NCBI GenBank assembly: GCA_900542395.1
Contig: UQNM01000105.1
Location: forward strand, 1-5,761
DNA from: an uncultured Eubacteriales bacterium
Lineage (GTDB): Bacteria; Bacillota; Clostridia; Christensenellales; Aristaeellaceae
DNA length: 5,761 nucleotides
Reading direction: 5' to 3'
Shown here: positions 5,371-5,761 of the stretch, piece after piece
Layout of the letters: every line of letters begins with the position of its first letter
How positions within the stretch are numbered: the stretch's first letter is position 1
The notes under the pieces: generated by a model
What the model was told of the DNA's origin: nothing
The model's database searches: none
Seen by the model: the letters and a program-made list of their open reading frames with translations, nothing else
Made by a program: the position numbers and the translations under genes

Positions 5371-5432
5371 ATCCCCCAAGCAGGTTTGGGCGGCAGCCCA
5401 ACGTAACCCCAAAAACGACACGGGAGGCTATT

Positions 5433-5761
5433 ATGCAACGACTCCTTGACATTGAAAACCTGCGGACGACGTTTGATATCCACGTCGGCAAGGTGCAGGC
5501 CGTTCGCGGCGTGAATCTGCACGTGGACGAGGGCGAGACCGTGGGCGTCGTCGGCGAAAGCGGCTGCGGCAAGAGCGTTTCGATGCTCTCCGTGCTGCAC
5601 CTTCTGCCGGACTACGCCAAAATTTCGGCGGACAAGATGATCTTTGACGGCACGGATCTGACGCGGCTCACGCCCAAAATGTTCCGCAAGATCAGCGGCG
5701 ACCAGATCGGCATGATCTTTCAGGATCCCATGACCTCGCTCAACCCGCTCTTCACCGTCGG
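5433..5761 (+). CDS. Peptide ABC transporter ATP-binding protein, OppD/DppD-like (partial, runs off the window)
   Basis: Cytoplasmic ATPase subunit that powers peptide import. Only the first 109 codons are present; the gene is cut by the window edge, not visibly broken. The start MQRLLDIENLRTTF is typical of the family and has GGGAGG 5 bases before ATG 5433. Walker A is GESGCGKS (41-48) and the Q-loop is GMIFQDPMTSLNP (93-105, Gln97), the MTSLNP continuation being characteristic of peptide/nickel-type ATPases. Signature motif, Walker B and the C-terminal oligopeptide-binding-ATPase extension would lie beyond the edge. It follows the permease genes in the same direction, but after 213 bases of structured non-coding DNA. 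No independent promoter is obvious in that gap, so it is probably transcribed from the promoter at 3243-3271. An OppF/DppF-like partner is expected downstream. Confidence 0.92.
   Translation, partial: MQRLLDIENLRTTFDIHVGKVQAVRGVNLHVDEGETVGVVGESGCGKSVSMLSVLHLLPDYAKISADKMIFDGTDLTRLTPKMFRKISGDQIGMIFQDPMTSLNPLFTV

Larger units (their letters stand above)
5222..5404. repeat. Hairpin-rich palindromic element with imperfect terminal inverted repeats
   Basis: This 183-base non-coding element fills most of the permease-ATPase gap. Its ends are imperfect inverted repeats: the sequence at 5222-5244 and the complement of 5383-5404 both begin ACGTTGGG and end AAACC. Inside are five perfect or near-perfect hairpins: TTGGGGC/GCCCCAA (5225-5241, loop TCT); GGAAC/GTTCC extended by GTC/GAC (5248-5268); a 20-base palindrome (5283-5302); GATTGATATC/GATATCAATC (5324-5333 with 5361-5370), which encloses CCCGC/GCGGG (5339-5351); and TTGGGC/GCCCAA (5386-5401, loop GGCA). 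No ORF or T tract is evident. It resembles MITE- or REP-like dispersed elements. Copy number in the genome is not visible here and no target-site duplication is clear. It could instead be a local RNA processing or stabilising structure in the operon mRNA. Confidence 0.7.

Noticed and set aside
4263..5600. Minus-strand open frame (445 codons) across the second permease, the hairpin element and the ATPase start
   Set aside because: It is antisense to two genes with firm family motifs, its translation is low-complexity His/Asp/Arg-rich, and the uninterrupted frame through the hairpin element is explained by GC bias.

Overview
The window is GC-rich coding DNA with AT-rich intergenic regions, strong GGGAGG-type Shine-Dalgarno sites and sigma-A-type promoters. 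It carries a pyrophosphate-type phosphofructokinase and an Opp/Dpp-type peptide transporter. Together these suggest a chromosomal segment of an anaerobic Gram-positive bacterium of the Clostridia, perhaps Christensenellales- or Oscillospirales-like. That placement is inference from style, since no 16S or other marker gene is present.

Layout, left to right. (1) 57-1280, minus strand: a 407-residue phosphofructokinase whose active-site residues are of the PPi-dependent type, with its own consensus-like promoter (1324-1352) and a good ribosome binding site. (2) 1421-1453: a terminator-like hairpin that separates it from (3) 1469-3067, minus strand: a 532-residue family 5 (OppA/DppA-like) peptide-binding protein with a signal peptide. 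(4) 3068-3370: a 303-base AT-rich divergent control region with one strong promoter pointing left (binding protein) and one pointing right (permease operon), plus several small inverted repeats. (5) 3371-4294 and 4308-5219, plus strand: the two permease subunits, 13 bases apart. (6) 5220-5432: a 213-base gap inside the operon, filled by a compact array of hairpins bounded by imperfect terminal inverted repeats. (7) 5433 to the window edge: the 5' part of the first ATPase subunit (OppD/DppD-like), with Walker A and Q-loop visible. The second ATPase (OppF/DppF-like) would be expected beyond the edge.

Function: the secreted or surface-held binding protein captures peptides, the two permeases form the membrane channel and the ATPase drives import. 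The binding protein is transcribed separately and divergently, which allows it to be made in excess over the membrane complex. The phosphofructokinase is an independent glycolysis gene that happens to be a neighbour on the same strand as the binding protein.

The genes themselves are ordinary members of known families. The one stretch that gene annotation does not explain is the hairpin-rich element at 5222-5404, which looks like a small non-coding palindromic (MITE/REP-like) insertion between permease and ATPase genes. I see no evidence for an undescribed multi-gene system.
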